Position numbers and translations under genes: made by a program. A stretch of 64,000 nt of DNA from Dubosiella muris (lineage in GTDB: Bacteria; Bacillota_I; Bacilli_A; Erysipelotrichales; Erysipelotrichaceae): the NCBI RefSeq assembly GCF_004793885.1, contig NZ_SRYG01000003.1:1-64000 (forward strand), written 5' to 3'. Shown here piece after piece: positions 17,132 through 26,738 of the stretch; within the stretch, counting starts at the first letter, position 1; every line of letters starts with the position of its first letter. The notes under the pieces were generated by a model that saw nothing but the letters and a program-made list of their open reading frames with translations, was not told where the DNA came from and did not search any database.

Positions 17132-17617
17132 TCATTCGATAGTTCTCGATTCCGTGACGATCACATCCATCGGTACATCGTAAAGACTGGGCTGATAATC
17201 GTAAACTTCCTGGTCGTCGAACGCGACACCGATTTTTAACCCCTCAAAGGTTTTTAAATACCGGTCGTAATATCCTTTTCCGTATCCAATGCGGTACTTT
17301 CCGTCGAAGGCGACCATCGGCACGACGATGACGTCGATTTGCGCGCTCAAAACGACAGCCTCGCTCTCTGGCTCCAAAACGCCAAACGCGCCCTTTTTGA
17401 AATGGACGGGCGGCAAAAACACCATCCTGGTCGCGCTTACCACTTTTGGCACAAAATCAATCCAGGGACCAAACACATTGGCTTCCCCTCGGATCGGCAT
17501 ATAGCCGGCGGTCTGTTTCCCTTTTAAAAAAGGCAACAGCCTTTCAACGATTGCCTTTTCTTTTTCTGCTCGATTCGCGACTTGAAGCCGCCTTTCGATG
17601 AGCGCTTTTCTATCCAA
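17132..17617 (-). CDS. 5-formyltetrahydrofolate cyclo-ligase
   Basis: 161 aa, somewhat short for the family (about 180-190). The diagnostic folate/ATP motif [13 protein letters not shown] is intact near residue 109, with the N-terminal R/K-rich ATP-binding helix and TESRTI end. It converts 5-formyl-THF to 5,10-methenyl-THF using ATP. It overlaps the end of sufB by 8 bp, so it is co-transcribed with the suf operon. Confidence 0.92.
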   Translation of the reverse strand: MDRKALIERRLQVANRAEKEKAIVERLLPFLKGKQTAGYMPIRGEANVFGPWIDFVPKVVSATRMVFLPPVHFKKGAFGVLEPESEAVVLSAQIDVIVVPMVAFDGKYRIGYGKGYYDRYLKTFEGLKIGVAFDDQEVYDYQPSLYDVPMDVIVTESRTIE

Positions 17618-19013
17618 TGGAGTCGCTCATATCCAGTTTGAGCAGCTGATTGAGTTCGACCGCGTACTCCATCGGCAGCTCTTTTGTGAATGGTTCCAAA
17701 AAGCCCATGACGATCATTTCTGTCGCTTTCGCCTTCGTCAAGCCTCGCGACATCAAATAAAACAACTGTTCTTCGGAAATGTTCGACACGGTCGCCTCGT
17801 GTTCGATTTGACTCGTTTTGGAGAACGATTTATTCAGCGGGATCGTATCCGAGCGGGACTGGTCGTCAAGAATCAGCGTGTCGCATTCCACTTTGCTTTT
17901 GGAGTACTCCGCGTTTTTGGCCTGGACGACCCAGCCGCGGTAGTTCACTTCCCCGCCGTTGCGCGCGACGGATTTCGAAATGATATTGCTTGAGGTGTGC
18001 GGCGCCAGATGAATCATCTTGGCCCCCGCGTCCTGCTGCTGTCCTTTGCCGGCGACCGCGATGGAGATGCACGTTCCTTTGGCGTACGGCTCGGCTAAAA
18101 TACACGCCGGGTATTTCATGTTGATCAAACTGCCGATATTTCCATCAATCCATTCCATATGGGCGTTCTCGTACACTTTCGCCCGCTTCGTCACAAGGTT
18201 GATAATGTTGTTGGACCAGTTTTGCACGGTGGAATACCGGCATGTGGCGTTTTTGTGGACAAAGATTTCGACAACCGCCGCATGCAGCGAGTCTTTGGAG
18301 TACGTCGGCGCGGTGCACCCTTCCACGTAATGCACGTCGGCCCCTTCGTCGACGATGATGAGCGTCCGCTCGAACTGTCCCATTTGCATCGAGTTGATGC
18401 GGAAATACGATTGAAGCGGTTTATCGAGCTTTACGCCTTTAGGGACGTAAATAAACGAGCCGCCCGACCACACGGCCGTGTTGAGCGCGGCGTACTTGTT
18501 GTCGGAATACGGAACCAGCTTGCCAAAGTATTCTTTCACGAGCTCCGGATGCTCCCGAAGCGCGGAATCGGTATCCAGAAAGATGACGCCCTTTTCCTCG
18601 ACTTCGGCCAGCATGTTGTGATAAACGACTTCGGATTCGTATTGGGTTGAAACGCCGGCCAGAAATTTTTGTTCCGCTTTCGGGATGCCGAGTCGTTCGA
18701 ATGTGTCGCGAATCGTTTCCGGCACTTCATCCCACGATTTTTCCTGCTTGTCGCTTGGTTTGATGTAATACGTGTAGTCGTCAAAGTCGATGCCGGAAAG
18801 ATCCGGTCCCCAGCTTGGGTTTTTTAATTCACGAAACGCGTGGTACGCTTTCAAACGGATGTCGAGCATCCACTGCGGTTCTTTTTTGATTTTCGAGATC
18901 TCGCGAATCGTTTCCTCTGTCAATCCTTTGTTGGTTTTGAAAACGGAAACGTCCCGATCGTGAAAACCGTACTCGTATTCGGAGGATCCGGGAATCTCTT
19001 TGTGATCAGCCAT
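17610..19013 (-). CDS. sufB: Fe-S cluster scaffold SufB
   Basis: 467 aa from ATG 19013, preceded by AAGGAGG. It is full-length SufB, scaffold partner of SufC/SufD in Fe-S cluster assembly. Diagnostic stretches include [30 protein letters not shown] and the conserved Cys in [12 protein letters not shown]. The C-terminus ends with the family's [14 protein letters not shown]. It overlaps sufU by 8 bp. Confidence 0.97.
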   Translation of the reverse strand: MADHKEIPGSSEYEYGFHDRDVSVFKTNKGLTEETIREISKIKKEPQWMLDIRLKAYHAFRELKNPSWGPDLSGIDFDDYTYYIKPSDKQEKSWDEVPETIRDTFERLGIPKAEQKFLAGVSTQYESEVVYHNMLAEVEEKGVIFLDTDSALREHPELVKEYFGKLVPYSDNKYAALNTAVWSGGSFIYVPKGVKLDKPLQSYFRINSMQMGQFERTLIIVDEGADVHYVEGCTAPTYSKDSLHAAVVEIFVHKNATCRYSTVQNWSNNIINLVTKRAKVYENAHMEWIDGNIGSLINMKYPACILAEPYAKGTCISIAVAGKGQQQDAGAKMIHLAPHTSSNIISKSVARNGGEVNYRGWVVQAKNAEYSKSKVECDTLILDDQSRSDTIPLNKSFSKTSQIEHEATVSNISEEQLFYLMSRGLTKAKATEMIVMGFLEPFTKELPMEYAVELNQLLKLDMSDSIG

Positions 19014-19461
19014 TGTTTTCCTCCTTTTTTTCTTCGTCGATGAGCGCCTGCAGCGCGTTCCAGCCAATCGTCGCGCACTTGATGCGGTTGGCTTGGCGGC
19101 CGACGTTTTGGAAAGCGACGGCCTCGTCGAGCAAGTCTTCGTCGTACTCTTTTTCATCGACCATCGCCATGTAGTTGTCGATGATTTTCTGGGCTTCTTC
19201 GATAGTTTTGTCCTTCACAAGATCGGACATGATGTCGGTCGCCGAAGTGGAGATCGCGCAGGCGACGCCGTCAAACGCGACGTCCTCGATCGTTCCATCT
19301 TTGAATTTGGCTTGCACGGTGATATCGTCGATACACGAGTCGCTCGCCATATGTTTGGATTTATATTGTGGATCCTCTACAAGCGGATGCTTGTTTCTCG
19401 GATATTGATAATGGTCCATAATGATATCCCGGAGCATCGCTCCGTCGATACTTGTTGCCAT
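19006..19461 (-). CDS. sufU: SufU zinc-dependent sulfurtransferase
   Basis: 151 aa from ATG 19461 (AAGGAGG site upstream). SufU accepts persulfide from SufS in Gram-positive bacteria. The three conserved Cys are present, in [13 protein letters not shown] and [12 protein letters not shown], as is the Asp next to the first Cys. The usual NPSCGD box is diverged to SDSCID, but the zinc-ligand pattern survives. Confidence 0.94.
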   Translation of the reverse strand: MATSIDGAMLRDIIMDHYQYPRNKHPLVEDPQYKSKHMASDSCIDDITVQAKFKDGTIEDVAFDGVACAISTSATDIMSDLVKDKTIEEAQKIIDNYMAMVDEKEYDEDLLDEAVAFQNVGRQANRIKCATIGWNALQALIDEEKKEENNG

Positions 19462-19479
19462 ACCATTTCCTCCTTTCAA

Positions 19480-20733
19480 TTAAAAGAATATATCAAGACA
19501 CGTCTCGAAGGAGGCATCCTTCAAGGCTTCGACCAGTTTGTCGATGTCCTCGAATGTGTTGTAAAAATAGACGCTCGCCCGGCAGGTTCCCGGCACTTTG
19601 AGCACTTCGCCCAATAGCTTGGCGCAATGCTCGCCACTGCGCACCGCGATGCCGCGCGTGTTCAAAAAGCTGGCCACGTCTTGCGGAAAAATAAGCTTTC
19701 CCTGATCGTACACGTTGAATGTGATGATTCCGCTTTCCGCTTCGGCGTTGTAGACTTTCACTTTTTCCACATCTTTGATTTTTTCCAAAAAATGATGTTT
19801 GAGCGCCAGCTCGTAGCGGTGAATGTTTTCCTTGCCGAGCTCGTTGATGTATTTCATGGCGGCCGCCATGCCCAGCGCCCCCTCGATTGGCTGCGTTCCG
19901 CTCTCGTATTTGAGCGGCGTCTTTTTCAACGACACTTTTCCGCATTTGTTGAAGCGGGCGTTCGATTCCCCGCCAAAGAAAACCGGCGTCAGCTCTTCGA
20001 GCAAGTCGAATTTTCCATAGAGCACGCCAATGCCTGTCGGGCCGCACATTTTGTGGGCCGAGAAGCAGAAAAAGTCGACATCGAGATCTTGCACATCGAC
20101 TGGCAAATGCGCGATGGATTGGGCGCCGTCCACGACGACTTTCACCCCGTGCTCGTGGGCGATTCGAACAATGTCCTTGATGGGCGCCTCGTATCCCAGA
20201 ACGTTGGACACTTGCGCGAGCGCCACGACTTTCACCTTGTCGTGGAGCGCTTTTTTGAAGTTGTCCACAGTCACTCTTCCCTGCTCGTCCAGCGGAATGT
20301 ATTCGACTTTGATGTTTTTCGATTTTCCGGCTTCGAGCCAAGGCAGCACGCTGGACGCGTGCTCCGCGACGGTCGACAACACGACGTCGTTTTCATGAAG
20401 CCAGGTGTTCGTAATCGTCATCGCTAAAATATTGAGGCTTTCCGTCGTGCCGGATGTAAAAACGATTTCCTCATCGCGGCGGGCGTGAATGAATTCTTTC
20501 GTGAGTTTTCGAGCGTTTTCGTAAGCAAAATCGACCTGGGCGCTCATTTCGTAATCCCCGCGATGGGCGTTGGCGCCTAAATATGTATAGTAGTTCACGA
20601 CTGTGTCAATCATCGACTTCGGTTTAAGAGTCGTCGCGCTGTTATCCAAATACACAAGCGGATGATCGCACATCTTTCGCTTTAAAATCGGGAAATCTTC
20701 CCGGATTTCGTAAATTTTATCCTTGATGTCCAT
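19480..20733 (-). CDS. sufS: Cysteine desulfurase SufS
   Basis: 417 aa from ATG 20733 (AAAGGTGG site). Class II cysteine desulfurase: YLDNSATTLKP at the N-terminus, the PLP lysine in CFSAHKMCGPTGIGVLYG and the active-site Cys in VRSGEHCAKLL. It supplies persulfide sulfur to SufU. The start overlaps the end of sufD by 17 bp. Confidence 0.97.
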   Translation of the reverse strand: MDIKDKIYEIREDFPILKRKMCDHPLVYLDNSATTLKPKSMIDTVVNYYTYLGANAHRGDYEMSAQVDFAYENARKLTKEFIHARRDEEIVFTSGTTESLNILAMTITNTWLHENDVVLSTVAEHASSVLPWLEAGKSKNIKVEYIPLDEQGRVTVDNFKKALHDKVKVVALAQVSNVLGYEAPIKDIVRIAHEHGVKVVVDGAQSIAHLPVDVQDLDVDFFCFSAHKMCGPTGIGVLYGKFDLLEELTPVFFGGESNARFNKCGKVSLKKTPLKYESGTQPIEGALGMAAAMKYINELGKENIHRYELALKHHFLEKIKDVEKVKVYNAEAESGIITFNVYDQGKLIFPQDVASFLNTRGIAVRSGEHCAKLLGEVLKVPGTCRASVYFYNTFEDIDKLVEALKDASFETCLDIFF

Positions 20734-21508
20734 AGACGCCCACCTTTCTTTCCATGTCCTCGCGGACTTGCTCGCGCAGCGTTTCGTCTTCGATCTTGCG
20801 AATCGTCGGCATGAAATAGCCAACGCTCAACAAGCCGAGCGCCATTTCTTTGCTGAGGCCGCGCGACTGCAAGTAGTACAGCTGTGCTTCGTCGGGCTCG
20901 CCGATCGTGAGTGCGTGCGAGGCTTTGACTTCGTTTTCATCAATGAGAAGCAGCGGAATGACTTTGGCTGCATGGTCTTTGCCCAAAGTCAGCACCCGGG
21001 TTTCCTGATGGGACGCGGACTCCTTGGCTTTTTTTTCGATATTGCCATTGGCGACCATTTCGTATTTTGCGTGGTCGAACAAGACGGCGAAATTGTGCAT
21101 GTGGCCGCTTGTGTAGGCCGCCTCGTGGCGAATTTCGATGTTGCCTTTTTTCATTCCGTCACGGACGAGCTGGGAGGTGGTGTTGTCGATCGAGGCGCCT
21201 TCCTGAAAAAGGCGGACATGCTCGTCGAACGTCACTTCCTGCTCTTCCAAATCGAGAAAGGAGAACTCGACGTGCGCGTTGGCGTGAATCAAGCCGCGCA
21301 TGTCGATATGGAGCGGCGCTTTCGCCAGGTTGCGGATAAAAAGCTTTAAAGTCGAGCTTTCCATCACATCCAGTTCAAATCGAAGCGTCCCGCCTTCTAC
21401 GACGTCGACCATCGACTCGCCTTTCGAGCGCGGCGAAACGACGATTTTGAAATCCTCTTTGATTTCAAGCCGGTCCTGGAAGACGTCTTCGTAAATCCGT
21501 TCCATCAT
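20717..21508 (-). CDS. sufD: SufD, short form lacking the N-terminal region
   Basis: 263 aa, against about 430 for Bacillus SufD. The C-terminal core is kept: SFLDLEEQEVTFDEHVRLF, NIEIRHEAAYTSGHMHN, KDHAAKVIPLLLIDENEVKASHALTIG and the EAQLYYLQSRGLSKEMALGLL tail matching SufB/D. The N-terminal helical domain is missing and the upstream frame does not contain it. Its position between sufC and sufS confirms identity. It probably still forms the SufBC2D complex through the beta-helix and C-terminal helices. Confidence 0.88.
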   Translation of the reverse strand: MMERIYEDVFQDRLEIKEDFKIVVSPRSKGESMVDVVEGGTLRFELDVMESSTLKLFIRNLAKAPLHIDMRGLIHANAHVEFSFLDLEEQEVTFDEHVRLFQEGASIDNTTSQLVRDGMKKGNIEIRHEAAYTSGHMHNFAVLFDHAKYEMVANGNIEKKAKESASHQETRVLTLGKDHAAKVIPLLLIDENEVKASHALTIGEPDEAQLYYLQSRGLSKEMALGLLSVGYFMPTIRKIEDETLREQVREDMERKVGVYGHQG

Positions 21509-21510
21509 AT

Positions 21511-22329
21511 TTACCGGCTCCTTTTGGCGCCGCAGCTTCCCAACGAGATCGGTCTTTCTTTTTCTTTTTCATGATGCGCTTTGACGTGGTATTCCTGCTC
21601 GATCCAGTCGTACCCTTCGCGGTCGATGCGGTCGATGAGTTCCGTTCCGCCGGATACGACGATTCGGCCGTCGACCAGCACATGCGCGTGCGTAGGCTTC
21701 AAGTAGTCCAGGAACCGGGCGTAGTGGGAAACAATGATCATGCCCATGTCGGTTTCTTTCTGGCACTGGTCGATCGCGTCGGCCACGATGCGCAGCGCAT
21801 CGACGTCAAGACCCGAGTCGATTTCATCGAGCATGGCGAGCGTTGGCTTGAGCAGCATCATCTGCACGATTTCGTTGCGCTTTTTCTCTCCGCCGGAGAA
21901 GCCGTCGTTGAGGAAGCGGTGCGCCAGATCCGGCTTCATATGAAGCTCTTTGATCGCGCGGTCCATTTCCTTGATAAATTTGAACAGGGAGATTGGCTTT
22001 TCACTGCGCGCGTTCATCGCGGTGCGCAGAAAGTCCGAGTTGGTCACGCCCGGGACTTCGCTTGGATACTGCATCCCCAAAAAGATACCAAGCCGGCTTC
22101 GTTCGTCAACCGGCATCGCAAGGACATCCTTGCCATCGTATGTGACCGTGCCTTCCGTCACGGTAAATTTCGGATTGCCCATGATCGCGGCCAGCAGCGT
22201 GCTTTTTCCGTTGCCGTTCGGCCCCATCAGAGCGTGTCGTTCGTTGGCATCAATTTCCAAATCGACGCCTTTTAATATTTCTTTCTCTTCCACTTTGACG
22301 TGTAGGTTTTTAATTACTAATTTCGGCAT
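21511..22329 (-). CDS. sufC: SufC ABC ATPase
   Basis: 272 aa from ATG 22329. ABC ATPase of the SufBCD scaffold: Walker A GPNGNGKSTL, signature FSGGEKKRNE, Walker B LAMLDEIDSGLD. The C-terminal extension (VKAHHEKEKERPISLGSCGA) is longer than usual and basic. It is the first gene of the suf operon with its own promoter at 22355-22383. Confidence 0.97.
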   Translation of the reverse strand: MPKLVIKNLHVKVEEKEILKGVDLEIDANERHALMGPNGNGKSTLLAAIMGNPKFTVTEGTVTYDGKDVLAMPVDERSRLGIFLGMQYPSEVPGVTNSDFLRTAMNARSEKPISLFKFIKEMDRAIKELHMKPDLAHRFLNDGFSGGEKKRNEIVQMMLLKPTLAMLDEIDSGLDVDALRIVADAIDQCQKETDMGMIIVSHYARFLDYLKPTHAHVLVDGRIVVSGGTELIDRIDREGYDWIEQEYHVKAHHEKEKERPISLGSCGAKRSR

Positions 22330-22354
22330 ATCGATACCTCTTTTCATAGCTTCA

Positions 22355-22383
22355 ATCATAGCAAACTTTACGGTAAATCTCAA
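22355..22383 (-). promoter_or_regulatory. suf operon promoter with a dyad in its spacer
   Basis: Minus strand: -35 TTGAGA (22378-22383), 17-bp spacer, -10 TATGAT (22355-22360). The spacer holds an 11-bp perfect dyad TTTAC-N-GTAAA (22367-22377), a plausible operator for an unidentified regulator. Confidence 0.55.
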
Positions 22384-22405
22384 TGCTTACGATTTGGTGA
22401 GCAGA

Positions 22406-22434
22406 TTGCTTTTTACGGGAAAATCTCATATAAT
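22406..22434 (+). promoter_or_regulatory. Promoter of the PrsA-like foldase pair
   Basis: -35 TTGCTT (22406-22411), 17-bp spacer, perfect -10 TATAAT (22429-22434). A strong AAGGAGG site (22452-22458) follows before ATG 22464. Confidence 0.65.
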
Positions 22435-22463
22435 TGTAGGGAAATTTTAACAAGGAGGTCTAT

Positions 22464-23492
22464 ATGTCAGACTTGATCAAAGACAACTGGTTTGTCATTC
22501 TGATCGCAGTGATTATCATCGCTTTTGTCGGATATTTTATTTTTGATTCCAATAAAGATAACGTATCCGCGAAAACGAGTGAGGGCAAAGATGTGCTTGC
22601 GACCCTGGCCGACACGGATATCACGGCGGATGCGCTGTATGACGACTACACACCGTTCGATGGCGATCTATTATATAATATGTATCGCAACGCGGTGGTC
22701 AAACAGAGCGTAAAAACGACGAAAGAAATGGAAGAGGAAGCGAAGAAACTCGAAAACACCATCCGTTCCCGCGTTTCCTCACAAAACAGCGACGTGTATC
22801 GGGACGCGATCGAAGCGGAACTCGCCTCGTATGGTTTTGACAGCTACGACAAGCTGTACGACTACTGCCTGATGACGGTGGAGCAAAAAGCGTTGAACAA
22901 GGACTATGTGGACGCCCATTTCGATACGCTGAAGGATTCGATGAAGGACGCGAAGTCCCGGATCGTCAGCCTGATCCAGCTGGAAGTGGCGGATCCATCC
23001 AATTTGACGGAAGCGGAAACAAAGAAGCGCGACAATATCGACAACGCCATTGAAACCGGAACGTTCGCCGATGCGGCCACGGCTTTCTCGGATGAAGCGG
23101 AAACGGCGGCGAAAGAAGGTTTGTTTGGATATTTGGATTCTTCAAGCAACGCCAGCTCGACAGGTCTGGATGCCAATTTGATTGCGAAAGCGCTAGAAAT
23201 CAACGAAGGCGAGACGAGCGACTGGATCGAAGTGCAAAACCAGTCGACGGGAATCACTTCGCTGTACAAAGTGCACGTCGACACGACGGATCTGGATACG
23301 ATTCATCAATCCAAAGACAGCGCGGTGCAGGATTCCTTCTTGTACGCCGTGCTGAACGCCACGCCAGGTCTGGAGGTCACCGTGCTTGAAAACGCGGCGA
23401 AAGATCTGGATATCCACTTTGAGGACAAAGCCGTTCAAACGAAGCTGGACAACTATATGAACCAGCTGAAAGGAGGAACGACGAATGAATAA
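22464..23492 (+). CDS. Membrane-anchored PrsA/SurA-like foldase
   Basis: 342 aa. A single N-terminal membrane anchor (residues 8-28) faces the body outward. A helical chaperone region (about 60-190) precedes a degenerate parvulin-like stretch (FADAATAFSDEAETAAKEGLFGYLD, then EINEGETSDWIEV and LYKVHVD), matching PrsA in outline. It likely helps exported proteins fold, including the large hydrolases encoded nearby. It overlaps the next gene by 8 bp. Confidence 0.75.
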   Translation: MSDLIKDNWFVILIAVIIIAFVGYFIFDSNKDNVSAKTSEGKDVLATLADTDITADALYDDYTPFDGDLLYNMYRNAVVKQSVKTTKEMEEEAKKLENTIRSRVSSQNSDVYRDAIEAELASYGFDSYDKLYDYCLMTVEQKALNKDYVDAHFDTLKDSMKDAKSRIVSLIQLEVADPSNLTEAETKKRDNIDNAIETGTFADAATAFSDEAETAAKEGLFGYLDSSSNASSTGLDANLIAKALEINEGETSDWIEVQNQSTGITSLYKVHVDTTDLDTIHQSKDSAVQDSFLYAVLNATPGLEVTVLENAAKDLDIHFEDKAVQTKLDNYMNQLKGGTTNE

Positions 23493-24390
23493 AAAGATTC
23501 CTATGCTCGTACTGGGCTCCTTGCTGCTGGCCGGCTGCTCGGTTCATACGACTTCGATTCAGGACGCAGGCGAAAAGCTGATGACGATTGGCGACACGAC
23601 GTACACGAAGGGCGACGAATACACGATGATCAAGCGCAGCAATGGTCCGGCGCTTGTGATTCAGCAGGCGCAGGAGATCATCTACAGCAAAGAAGTGCCA
23701 GCCAGCGACGAGCTGAAAAAAGAAGCGGAAAAACAATACGATGAAATCGCCAAAGCCAACCCGGACACCGAGACGCAGCTGAAAAATCTAGGATACGCCA
23801 GCAAGGACGAGTATATTGAAAAAGTGCTCCTGCCATCTGTGCAGGCGCAGGCTCTGATGGACAAGTACTTTGTCGACGATCAAGACACGATCGAGGCGCA
23901 ATACAAACCAAGTTACGCTCAAATCGTCCAATGCGAAAACGAAGACGCGGCCAACAAAGCGCTACAAGCTTTGAAAGACGGCAAAACACCGCAGGAAGTC
24001 GCGCAACAGTACGCGGCGGAAACGACGTCCTACAAAGGGGACGAGGCTTTGGTCACGACCAACGACACGGCGCTGCCGACGCGGTTGATCAACGCGCTGG
24101 CGACCGCGAAAAATCCAGGCGTGATGGAAGAGGTTTACTCGTCGGATGACGAGAATCCAACGTTCTTCGTGGCGGTTTTGGATTCAAACGACTACGATGA
24201 GAACGTGGAACGAATCGCGGACACGCTCGGTTCGGATTCCTCCCTTTCCAAAGGCTGTCTCGTTTATTATTTAACGAAATACGATTTCGAAGTGCACGAT
24301 CAAGATTTATTTGACTATTATAAAACCAACTCTCCGGAATATCTGGTCACCCGGCCTGACTTAACGGAAAAAGCGGACGAAACAGACTAA
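23485..24390 (+). CDS. PrsA-like lipoprotein foldase
   Basis: 301 aa. The signal peptide ends in a lipobox (LLLAGC, Cys 18), so it is anchored to the membrane by lipid. The helical region 70-130 and the following IVQCENEDAANKALQALKDGKTPQEVAQQYAAET segment follow the PrsA/PpiC plan; the parvulin core is divergent, with no clear catalytic residues. It is the second of a tandem foldase pair and the last gene before a terminator. Confidence 0.75.
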   Translation: MNKKIPMLVLGSLLLAGCSVHTTSIQDAGEKLMTIGDTTYTKGDEYTMIKRSNGPALVIQQAQEIIYSKEVPASDELKKEAEKQYDEIAKANPDTETQLKNLGYASKDEYIEKVLLPSVQAQALMDKYFVDDQDTIEAQYKPSYAQIVQCENEDAANKALQALKDGKTPQEVAQQYAAETTSYKGDEALVTTNDTALPTRLINALATAKNPGVMEEVYSSDDENPTFFVAVLDSNDYDENVERIADTLGSDSSLSKGCLVYYLTKYDFEVHDQDLFDYYKTNSPEYLVTRPDLTEKADETD

Positions 24391-24398
24391 CCCAAGAA

Positions 24399-24426
24399 AA
24401 CTGTCGCCTTAGCGGCGGTTTTTTAT
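24399..24426 (+). terminator. Terminator of the foldase pair
   Basis: A 9-bp stem with two G-U pairs (24399-24407 with 24412-24420) and a T run. Confidence 0.75.
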
Positions 24427-24479
24427 TTGGCCAGTTTTTGGATCGGAAACGCGAAAAAATCCGAGTCGCCTCGGATCGT

Positions 24480-26642
24480 TTATTGCGCTTCTATTTTTTT
24501 GAGTTTGGCCCGGTACGAGATTTTTCGTTCCGTGTTCAGCTTGTCAAAACGAATGGTGTGGACGTTGTTCAACGGATCGGTGTCGACAATCGTTCCCGGA
24601 CCGAATACGGCATGTTCGACGCGGTCCCCGGCTTTCCATGCGGGCTGGTCGATTTTGAATCGTAAAAACCGTTCGTGGATCTCGATGTACTGCCGGGCGT
24701 CTTCGATAAGCGTTTCGGACATCGGGGGCGTAAACGTCAAATACCGGGGATCTATGTCGAGAATAAAGCGGCTTGGGTATTTGGGCGACCCGTCAAAATT
24801 CCTTCCATTGGATTCGGTGAGAAAAAGGCTTTTTTTCGCTCTTGTCATGGCTACGAAGGCCAGCCGCCTTTCCTCTTCCATCGACTCGAGACTGTTGACT
24901 TTTTTCGTTGGAAACATGCCTTCGTTCATTCCTATTAAAAAGACATGCTCGAACTCCAGCCCTTTGGCGGTGTGGACGGTCATTAGTTTGACCGAGTTTT
25001 GTTTCATTTCCAAATCGGCGTTCGTAAACAAGGCGATGTGGGCTAAGTAGTGTTCCAAATCCGCCTCTTCCCCGCAGCTGATTTCATAATCCAAAATGGA
25101 TTGCTTGAGTTCGGCGAGATTGTCGAGCCGCTCCTGGCTTCCTTCTGTTCGCAGCATCGTTTCATAGCCGCTTTGATCCAGCAGGCTGGTGAGCACTTCA
25201 CTGACGGGCTGACCTGGATATTCTTTGGAAAATCGTTCGATCAACGCGATGAACGCCTTTCCTTTGGTGGCTTTGAAAAGGTCGTCGTCTACGCAAAGTT
25301 TGAGCGCTTCGTACAGACTGACATGGTTTTGTTCGGCGTAGTTTTTTAAAAATTTCATTCGTCGTTCGCCGATGTTCCGTTTGGGCGTATTCACGACGCG
25401 CAGAAAGGAAAGATCGTCTTTGTACACGATCATCCGCAAATAGGAAAGCGCGTCTTTGATTTCCATGCGGGCGTAAAACTGCACCCCGGAATAAATCGTG
25501 TATGGAAGCTCTTCCTTTAAAAACTCGTCTTCAATGGATCGGGTGATGTAGTGAGCGCGGTATAAAATGGCGATGTCGCGGTACTCGATTCCTTCCTGAT
25601 GCAGGCTTTGAATCGTTTGCAGGATCCACCGGGCCTCCTCTTTTTCCGTTTTGGCTTCGTGGACTTGCACGGCTAGTCCATGCGGACATACAGGTACGAG
25701 TTCTTTGCGGATTCGTTGCTCGTTTTTTGCGATCAAGGAATTGGCGGCATTGAGTATTTCGGGTGTCGAGCGATAATTTTGCGGCATCATGATCGTTTTG
25801 ACGTTGGGAAACTCCCGATCAAAATCCATCAAATATTGGATGCGGGCTCCCCTCCATGTGTAAATGGTCTGGTCGGGATCGCCGACGATGAACAAGTTTT
25901 GGTGGAATCCAGCTAAAACTTTCATGAGCCGGTATTGCAGATCGTCAATGTCCTGGAACTCGTCGATCATGATGTATTCGAGTTTTTCCTGCCACTTTCG
26001 TTTGATGTCTTCGTGGTTTTCGAAAATGTACAAAGTGAGCAGGATCAAGTCGTTGTAGTCGAGGCCAAAGCATTTCTTTTGCTGGTACAAATAGCCGTAA
26101 AAGATGATATCTTTCGGGGTATGGGCGCGTAAATACTTTTCTTTGAGCTGCTCGACGTTCATATGGATCAAGTCGAGGTAATACTCTGGTCTTTCTTTCA
26201 ATTTCACGATTTCGATCATATCCCGCGCTTTGGAAAATGTCATGTGGCGCAGGGTGAGATTTCGTTCTTCGTATATCATGCGTAGCATTTCGTCGATATC
26301 GGCGTTGTCGAGCACGATGAAGTTTTTTGGATAGGACACAGCGTACGATTCTTCGAGCAGGATGGTGTTGCAAAAGCCGTGGAACGTCGAAATGAAGCCG
26401 GTGTCGTTGTCGCCGGTTAAGTTGTGAATGCGTTGGCGCATTTCGTTGGCGGATTTGTTGGTGAAGGTCACGCAGAGGATGTTGCCGGGCATAATGCCGA
26501 TTTCATTGACGAGATAGGCGAACCGGTGCGAGAGCGCCCGGGTTTTTCCGGAACCGGCGCCGGCGATGACGCGGATGCAGCCTTCGGTGCTCGTGACGGC
26601 TTCGTATTGCTGGGGGTTGAGTGTGTCGAGGTAGTTTTCCAT
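24480..26642 (-). CDS. pcrA: UvrD/PcrA-type superfamily 1 DNA helicase
   Basis: 720 aa with all SF1A motifs: Q motif (LNPQQYEAV), Walker A (AGAGSGKTRAL), motif Ia (CVTFTNKSANEMRQR), DEFQDID, GDPDQTIYTWRGA, NYRSTPEIL and LMTVHTAKGLEFEHVFLIGMNEGMFP, and a C-terminal GDRVEHAVFGPGTIVD Tudor-like region that binds RNA polymerase in PcrA. The 3'-5' helicase acts in repair and rolling-circle replication. The ATG has TAAAAT 6 nt upstream and no Shine-Dalgarno. Confidence 0.95.
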   Translation of the reverse strand: MENYLDTLNPQQYEAVTSTEGCIRVIAGAGSGKTRALSHRFAYLVNEIGIMPGNILCVTFTNKSANEMRQRIHNLTGDNDTGFISTFHGFCNTILLEESYAVSYPKNFIVLDNADIDEMLRMIYEERNLTLRHMTFSKARDMIEIVKLKERPEYYLDLIHMNVEQLKEKYLRAHTPKDIIFYGYLYQQKKCFGLDYNDLILLTLYIFENHEDIKRKWQEKLEYIMIDEFQDIDDLQYRLMKVLAGFHQNLFIVGDPDQTIYTWRGARIQYLMDFDREFPNVKTIMMPQNYRSTPEILNAANSLIAKNEQRIRKELVPVCPHGLAVQVHEAKTEKEEARWILQTIQSLHQEGIEYRDIAILYRAHYITRSIEDEFLKEELPYTIYSGVQFYARMEIKDALSYLRMIVYKDDLSFLRVVNTPKRNIGERRMKFLKNYAEQNHVSLYEALKLCVDDDLFKATKGKAFIALIERFSKEYPGQPVSEVLTSLLDQSGYETMLRTEGSQERLDNLAELKQSILDYEISCGEEADLEHYLAHIALFTNADLEMKQNSVKLMTVHTAKGLEFEHVFLIGMNEGMFPTKKVNSLESMEEERRLAFVAMTRAKKSLFLTESNGRNFDGSPKYPSRFILDIDPRYLTFTPPMSETLIEDARQYIEIHERFLRFKIDQPAWKAGDRVEHAVFGPGTIVDTDPLNNVHTIRFDKLNTERKISYRAKLKKIEAQ

Positions 26643-26695
26643 AGGTTTATTTTACCATAGGCGTTCAAGATTTCTGAACTTATTTTTGAAATCAA

Positions 26696-26730
26696 AAAGC
26701 GACGTGGCCGAATCAGCCTGACGTCGCTTT
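26696..26730. terminator. Terminator downstream of the GH5 gene
   Basis: A 10-bp stem AAAGCGACGT/ACGTCGCTTT (26696-26705 with 26721-26730) flanked by A and T runs. It follows the in-frame tail of the GH5 gene, so it marks the 3' end of the ancestral, uninterrupted gene. Confidence 0.8.
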
Positions 26731-26738
26731 AAAAAAAA

